In this document: positions 59,718-64,000 of the stretch, in pieces
Numbering within the stretch: the first letter of the stretch is position 1
Layout: every line of letters starts with the position of its first letter
NCBI GenBank assembly: GCA_958370325.1
Contig: CATXJW010000008.1
Span: forward strand, 7,084-71,083
Direction of reading: 5' to 3'
DNA from: an uncultured Collinsella sp.
GTDB lineage: Bacteria > Actinomycetota > Coriobacteriia > Coriobacteriales > Coriobacteriaceae
Length of the DNA stretch: 64,000 nt
Made by a program: the position numbers and the translations under genes
The notes under the pieces: generated by a model
Told to the model about the DNA's origin: nothing
Databases searched by the model: none
Seen by the model: only the letters and a program-made list of their open reading frames with translations

Positions 59718-60230
59718 TTACGCAATCTCGTCGGAGTCGAGGTACAGCTCTCGGGCGTACAAGAAGAGCTGGGAAAGCATGAACAGGACGATGCCGAGAA
59801 CCAGAGAGGTCCAATCGAATGATGAAGCGATCTCTTGGGCGCCGACGGCCCCCTCGCCGCCAAACATCGAAACGGAGGTTTTGAGTGAGCCGGCGTAGAG
59901 GCTGGTGGCAGCTTGAACAACGAAGAGAATGCCGAGCACCTTCAAGCATGTCGCAGACCCTTTCTTGAAGGGGTCTCCGCTCTTGATCGTCCACACGAGA
60001 ACGGCGCTGAGGATGGTCGTAGCGATACCGATGACGGCAGGGACCAATGTCGAGATCGCAAGGGCTGGATACGCGGGGGAGTCTGCAATTACAGGGTTGT
60101 CGAGCACTTCGATTGCTGGCTTTAAGGAGAACGCCACTTGTGCGATGGCGGTGGCGCAAAGGGTCGCAGAGGCTATCGCACATGCGATGCGGAAGGAATG
60201 AAGCCGGGGAGTGCGATTGTCGGAACTCAT
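59718..60230 (-). CDS. DUF2975 family membrane protein
   Basis: 170 aa behind GGAGGTTATT. There are four predicted membrane helices, at about residues 14-33, 56-82, 95-112 and 138-158. The C-terminal pattern LGIVLFMLSQLFLYARELYLDSDEIA fits DUF2975. The function is unknown; the pair with the HTH gene resembles a membrane-sensor/regulator module. Confidence 0.85.
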   Translation of the reverse strand: MSSDNRTPRLHSFRIACAIASATLCATAIAQVAFSLKPAIEVLDNPVIADSPAYPALAISTLVPAVIGIATTILSAVLVWTIKSGDPFKKGSATCLKVLGILFVVQAATSLYAGSLKTSVSMFGGEGAVGAQEIASSFDWTSLVLGIVLFMLSQLFLYARELYLDSDEIA

Positions 60231-60268
60231 AATAACCTCCGAAGAATTTAAAAAACCCAGGTTACTTT

Positions 60269-60285
60269 TTAACAGTTTATGTTAA
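60269..60285. promoter_or_regulatory. Operator candidate between DUF2975 and the secreted-peptide gene
   Basis: TTAACA-GTTTA-TGTTAA, perfect 6-bp arms, in the 120-nt divergent region. A TTGACT (-35-like) begins at 60287, 2 nt downstream. A Cro/C1-type regulator could bind here to control both directions. Confidence 0.5.
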
Positions 60286-60350
60286 ATTGACTTTGCCGGC
60301 AAGTAATCACAGCATGCTGCAACCGAAACCCCTCTAGATTGGAGAGGATT

Positions 60351-60716
60351 ATGTTCAGTACTGTTAAGTCGTGTAAGCTCTTGGTTTTCCTCGGCCTCGC
60401 TCTTTGTCTGTTGCTGCCGGGAGCCCCCGCTTTTGCGGATACCCCGATGCCTCCTTCCCAGGAGAGCAGCCAGTGTGCCCTCGTTGAGCCCCTCGGGTAT
60501 ACGGACGACGTCGTCGATACCTACTGGAGCTACAGCTGTCCTCGCGGCGTAAGCGGGCACAGCATCTCGATGTTCAACATCTCTTACAAGACGATCTCCT
60601 ACCGAAATGGCTATCGCCGATCCGCGCATCATAGGGAATCCCGCCTCGCTGCAATGTGCTCCTGTGGTGTTCTTGGCACAACTGATAAATGGCAATTTGT
60701 CTATAGCACCTACTAG
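60351..60716 (+). CDS. Small secreted Cys-containing peptide, bacteriocin-like
   Basis: 121 aa from the ATG at 60351 (GGAGAGGATT upstream). A classical Sec signal peptide (KSCKLLVFLGLALCLLLPG, cleavage likely after AFA) leaves about 90 residues with four cysteines, ending KWQFVYSTY. The aromatic C-terminus, Ser/Tyr/His-rich core and following ABC genes are reminiscent of lactococcin-972-type precursors, but similarity is too weak for a firm call. A hairpin right after its stop could make it more abundant than the transporter. Confidence 0.6.
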   Translation: MFSTVKSCKLLVFLGLALCLLLPGAPAFADTPMPPSQESSQCALVEPLGYTDDVVDTYWSYSCPRGVSGHSISMFNISYKTISYRNGYRRSAHHRESRLAAMCSCGVLGTTDKWQFVYSTY

Positions 60717-60724
60717 ATGCGAGG

Positions 60725-60755
60725 AAGGGCCGAGCATTTTGTTCGGCCCCTCTGT
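60725..60755 (+). terminator. Partial terminator between peptide and transporter genes
   Basis: AGGGCCGA (60726-60733) and TCGGCCCCT (60743-60751) form a stem around a 9-nt loop, followed by CTGTTCC rather than a U tract. It is probably leaky. Confidence 0.6.
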
Positions 60756-60782
60756 TCCGACTGGATGAGGTTAAGGTTGGCG

Positions 60783-63005
60783 ATGAATATGCTCAAAATC
60801 TCGAAGGCGATCTTTAGGTCGCTTCTCTCCTCCAGGTCGCTCTGTGTTGTCGTTGTTGCGTTGATGGTTCTTTGTGCTCTGCCCGTCTTCAGGAGCGCGG
60901 CTGGCATCGACGGACGGGTCGAATACCTCGAGTCGGGAATAACCCGTGTTGAGCAGGAATTGTCAGCATCCTATGCGGATGCGCTTGTGAATGCGGGGGA
61001 GGACGGTGTCTATACCTCTTCATCAAGCATGCCCGCGCTTCTGTACCCTCTTGCCGCGGGACGTCTTATCTTGGCACCGCTCTCTCCCCTACTTCCGTTT
61101 CTGCAGATATCGGATGGAGAGTACACCTATTATGACGGATCGAAGGAGTACTTGCTATGGGTCGCAACGGCCGTTGCCGTCTCGTTCCTTGCCGCGCGTC
61201 TTAACAAACGTGAAAAGCTCATCATCCAGGCACCGATGGGCGAGCTGGGTAGACTTGTTGCATCGAGCGTATGGGCGAGTGTTTTTGCAATGCTTGCCGT
61301 CCTCGCCATCAATCTTCCAGGGATAATCGCCGCGCTTGTGAAGAATGGCCCGGGCTCGCCGTTCTATCCGATAGGCTACATTCAATATGCGACTCCGGTT
61401 ATCAAACCGGCTTGGCTGGTGTTCGCGCAGACGGCCATCTTGCAATTCTTGGTGGCAGCGTTCATCTCGCTTGTCGTTCACCTTGCCGTGAAGATTGCCA
61501 ATAACCCAACGCTTGGAATCGTGTTCGTATGTGCCCTGATGGGGGTGACGATGGTTCCCGGGTATTACGGAAGATCCATCGCTTTACGTGAGTTCGCCCT
61601 GTTGAATCCCCTTACGTATGCGAACACTGAGTTGACCGTCGGCGCCTATAGCCCGTACCCGACAACGCAGATAGTGAATCTGCCTGGACTTTGCTTCGAG
61701 CGTGGCGCGATTGCCCTCGTATGCGCAATCGGGATCGAGGTGCTGGCAATTAGCCTGCTTTGCGTTGCTGGAAAGAGCGGCTGCGCGTGCCCGATATCCC
61801 CGATTTGTCTTGAGAGAGGTTCCTTCACTGCATCGAGAACGGCAACTCGTTCGAGCGCTTGTGCCTCCGCCGTTGCATACGTAAGAACGATGGGGAAACT
61901 GCTCCTGCGTTCTCCTACCCTCGCCGTATGCGCGATTGCAATGTCGACGACGATGCTGGCCCCGGCTCTGGTCGAGATGTTTCCTGACGCTGATAACGTT
62001 TCCGCTGTTCGGTATAGGGATGGGGAGCTCCGTTCAATAGATCGGTATCTAGAGCAGAACGCTGCGAATATGGACGTCGAGGGCAAAGCGGCCCTGGAAG
62101 ACATGCGGGATGCTCTTTCGGGTTTCGTGTACGCGCCTATGCCTGCGGAGGGGTTTCGAAGCCTTGCGACGTACGAGCGCGCTCGAGGTGAGCTGGGCGC
62201 GGCAGATGCGACTCTCCTGCAATCGATCGGAATCGAGCCGGAGACTCCTTCTCGTGCGGAGGCGCGCGCCCTTCTGCTTGAGTCGATCGCGAGCTTGCCG
62301 GACCCCAAGGTTTACGAGTTAAGTACGAAGATGCCCCCATTAATCCTCCTTTCGTATCTCCAGGCAGCGCTTCCCTCCTTATTTTTGCTGTTGCCCGTGG
62401 TTGTCACATCGCTCGCGTGCACCCACCTGCAGTGTCGTTCCCTTCTGGTTCTCCAGATCCCCGCAACAGCGCATGTGCGTTTTCTGACGGCTGTTGCGCT
62501 GGCTCTCCTGCTTGGCTTGGTGCTGCTTTTGGTGTCGATGGTTCCCGCTGTCGTTGTGTCCGTGATTAAGAACGGTGCGGGTGGATCGGAGTATCCCGTC
62601 GCTCTCATTCGGGCGGGAGCTTCGACAACGTCCATGGTGGGGGAGGCGGTGTTGTGCAGTATTCCGTTGCTGGTCATGGCATACGGCGTGATTTCCGTCG
62701 TCGCTGCGTTGACAGCAGCGATTAGCCGCAACCCCGTTGTCACCGGAATGGTTTGCGCGGTTCTCTTGGTGTTGGGTTCGTTGAGCGCTCATGTTGAAAG
62801 CGTGGGCATGGGCGTCGCGCTGCTGGCTCCATTCGCCTCGTTTGATCCCGCTTCCCAGGTGGGGACGATTGGGTTCCTTGGGCGAGGGACGAACGCGATG
62901 CCTTTTGGAGAGGTCGTCGGCGCATCGGGCGCTCTGCTGGTGGTCTTGGGCGCCGTATCTCCGTTGATGGTGCGCCTGAGTGTTCCAAAGATCGAAAGGG
63001 GATGA
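60783..63005 (+). CDS. Two-repeat ABC-type membrane protein (bacteriocin-associated type)
   Basis: 740 aa from the ATG at 60783 (TTAAGG upstream); earlier in-frame ATGs lack ribosome sites. There is an N-terminal helix, then two similar halves, each with a loop and about four to five helices. VKNGPGSPFYPI near residue 187 corresponds to IKNGAGGSEYPV near 596, and each half ends with a conserved NPxL/ASFDPAS-like segment. It resembles the membrane partner (DUF1430-like or ABC-2-like) of bacteriocin ABC systems. The stop overlaps the ATPase start (ATGA), so the two form a transporter. Confidence 0.75.
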   Translation: MNMLKISKAIFRSLLSSRSLCVVVVALMVLCALPVFRSAAGIDGRVEYLESGITRVEQELSASYADALVNAGEDGVYTSSSSMPALLYPLAAGRLILAPLSPLLPFLQISDGEYTYYDGSKEYLLWVATAVAVSFLAARLNKREKLIIQAPMGELGRLVASSVWASVFAMLAVLAINLPGIIAALVKNGPGSPFYPIGYIQYATPVIKPAWLVFAQTAILQFLVAAFISLVVHLAVKIANNPTLGIVFVCALMGVTMVPGYYGRSIALREFALLNPLTYANTELTVGAYSPYPTTQIVNLPGLCFERGAIALVCAIGIEVLAISLLCVAGKSGCACPISPICLERGSFTASRTATRSSACASAVAYVRTMGKLLLRSPTLAVCAIAMSTTMLAPALVEMFPDADNVSAVRYRDGELRSIDRYLEQNAANMDVEGKAALEDMRDALSGFVYAPMPAEGFRSLATYERARGELGAADATLLQSIGIEPETPSRAEARALLLESIASLPDPKVYELSTKMPPLILLSYLQAALPSLFLLLPVVVTSLACTHLQCRSLLVLQIPATAHVRFLTAVALALLLGLVLLLVSMVPAVVVSVIKNGAGGSEYPVALIRAGASTTSMVGEAVLCSIPLLVMAYGVISVVAALTAAISRNPVVTGMVCAVLLVLGSLSAHVESVGMGVALLAPFASFDPASQVGTIGFLGRGTNAMPFGEVVGASGALLVVLGAVSPLMVRLSVPKIERG

Positions 63006-63751
63006 TCTCGATGATTGACCTTCAAACGCTGACGATCTCTTATGGAAAGAAGGTGCTCGTAGATTCGGTGAACGCTGAGTTTGCCCCGGGTACGGTCTAC
63101 GGTCTCGTCGCTCCGAACGGGCATGGAAAGACGACGTTGCTGCGTGCGATGGCAGGTTTGCCGGGTCCTCGCGTGGACGGGAGCATCGTTCTGGATGAGG
63201 TGCAGGGTACGGGTGCGAGAGAGGTCCGTTCTATGATCTTCTATGCACCTGGTGAGGGGACGCTGCTGTATCCCGGATTGCGTGCGGAAGATCACCTCAA
63301 GATGGTTTGCGATATGTGGCCGCATGCTCGCGATATCGAAGAGATAGTGGAACAAACGCAGATAGGCGAGTTCGCGAAGATGAGGATCCGCACTCTGAGC
63401 CAGGGCATGAAGCAGCAGCTTACCCTGGCGATTGCGTATGCGACGGGCGCGCGGTACCTTCTATTAGATGAGCCCATGAACGCGCTCGACCCCAGCAGGG
63501 TGGACTTGCATTCCGAGATTCTCAGGAAGCTGGCCGATTCTGGTACGTGCATCATCATGTCATCCCACATCTTGGATTCGGTCGATAGGCTGTGCGATGA
63601 GATTCTGTTTTTGAAGGATGGGAGGCTCATTAGAAGCATTCCGCAAGATGATGCTGCGCCGAAGTCTCCTGGATCCCATTTCGCAAAGCCTGCCGGACGC
63701 GCCGAGGGTGCGCTAAGCACGTATCGGCGACTCTACGAAAAGGGCGGGTAG
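63002..63751 (+). CDS. ABC transporter ATP-binding protein
   Basis: 249 aa starting in the ATGA overlap. Walker A is APNGHGKTTLLRAM, the signature LSQGMKQQL, Walker B YLLLDEPMNALDP and the switch His in IIMSSHIL. It is a short CcmA-type ATPase used with ABC-2-like permeases. With the preceding membrane protein it would export, or give immunity to, the secreted peptide. A slightly degenerate C-terminus of ~40 residues follows the core. Confidence 0.92.
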   Translation: MISMIDLQTLTISYGKKVLVDSVNAEFAPGTVYGLVAPNGHGKTTLLRAMAGLPGPRVDGSIVLDEVQGTGAREVRSMIFYAPGEGTLLYPGLRAEDHLKMVCDMWPHARDIEEIVEQTQIGEFAKMRIRTLSQGMKQQLTLAIAYATGARYLLLDEPMNALDPSRVDLHSEILRKLADSGTCIIMSSHILDSVDRLCDEILFLKDGRLIRSIPQDDAAPKSPGSHFAKPAGRAEGALSTYRRLYEKGG

Positions 63752-63753
63752 AA

Positions 63754-63894
63754 ATGCAAGTTAAAAATCTATGTGGCCAATATAATACCGTTGAACCCGC
63801 ATATCGATACCGCCCAGCCATTCGCCTCGCCCCCATCGCACGCATCTTCATTCGGTCTGTCATTATTAATCTAACGATGCTTTGGGAAATGTAG
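63754..63894 (+). CDS. Possible 46-aa small ORF after the ATPase
   Basis: ATG 63754 lies 2 nt after the ATPase stop, with AAGGGCGGG upstream. The product has an RPAIRLAPIARIFIRSVII segment rich in Arg and Ile and could be membrane-active. The first residues (MQVKNLCGQY) also resemble the start of an ABC ATPase, so it may instead be a decayed gene start or chance. Confidence 0.25.
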   Translation: MQVKNLCGQYNTVEPAYRYRPAIRLAPIARIFIRSVIINLTMLWEM

Positions 63895-63904
63895 GTGCTT
63901 CTAA

Positions 63905-64000
63905 ATGTACTGTCGACTTCTTCTCAAACTGATCCTAAGAGACAAGGCCGTATGGATTTGTACGCTCGTTCTCGCTGCAGCCTTTTCCGTCCCCATTGCG
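63905..64000 (+). CDS. Membrane protein N-terminus, partial at window edge
   Basis: 32 codons from ATG 63905 to the edge. LLLKLILRDKAVWICTLVLA followed by AAAFSVPIA resembles the N-terminus of the transporter membrane protein at 60783 (basic segment, then first helix). It is probably a further transporter component of the same locus. Confidence 0.55.
   Translation, partial: MYCRLLLKLILRDKAVWICTLVLAAAFSVPIA

Overview
The window is a high-GC chromosomal segment, most likely from a gut actinobacterium of the class Coriobacteriia, Collinsella or a close relative. I infer this from three things: the actinobacterial order secY-adk-map-infA-rpmJ-rpsM-rpsK-rpsD-rpoA-rplQ-truA, strongly GC-ending codons in the ribosomal genes, and the anaerobic gut-type purine catabolism genes. 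I cannot confirm the species. I found no rRNA, tRNA or CRISPR array.

Layout. (1) 1-5299: the S10 operon and start of the spc operon (end of rplC through rplX), closed by a hairpin terminator. (2) 5300-34000: about 29 kb of non-ribosomal genes sitting between rplX and rplE, which adjoin in the usual spc operon. They include a Gfo/Idh dehydrogenase with a DeoR regulator, a U32-family protein with a pseudouridine synthase, ridA, two YheO-type regulators, a xanthine/uracil-type permease, and an almost complete selenium-dependent molybdenum hydroxylase / anaerobic purine (urate) degradation set: ssnA, ygfK, a polyferredoxin, an xdhD-like hydroxylase, dpaL (ygeX), ygeY, ygeW, mocA, hydA, yqeC, yqeB and an xdhC-like gene. 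(3) 34023-43970: the rest of spc and alpha (rplE to rplQ) behind its own candidate promoter, ended by a strong UUCG-loop terminator, then truA.

(4) 44000-58335: ordinary chromosomal genes: a GT2-like protein, argR, a class A penicillin-binding protein, a second U32 protein, tyrS, adenine deaminase, two Cof-type HAD phosphatases, citrate synthase and an ACT protein. One HAD gene lies inside a 1.1 kb unit with 29-nt inverted ends. (5) 58336-64000: an accessory region with a truncated tyrosine recombinase directly behind a DUF2975/HTH gene pair, followed by a small secreted Cys-containing peptide, a two-repeat ABC-type membrane protein, an ABC ATPase and the start of another membrane protein. 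It looks like a bacteriocin or secreted-peptide locus.

How the genes fit together: the permease would bring in purines. The molybdenum hydroxylase, with YgfK and the polyferredoxin as electron partners, would handle xanthine/urate redox steps. SsnA, HydA, YgeW and YgeY would open and dismantle the ring products. DpaL would release ammonia and pyruvate from 2,3-diaminopropionate, and RidA could clear the 2-aminoacrylate intermediate. MocA, YqeB, YqeC and the XdhC-like protein would mature the cofactor. The intergenic DNA is unusually rich in hairpin arrays: three 55-nt units at 7498-7713, about eight 62-nt units at 22231-22690, and several single palindromes at gene-block edges.
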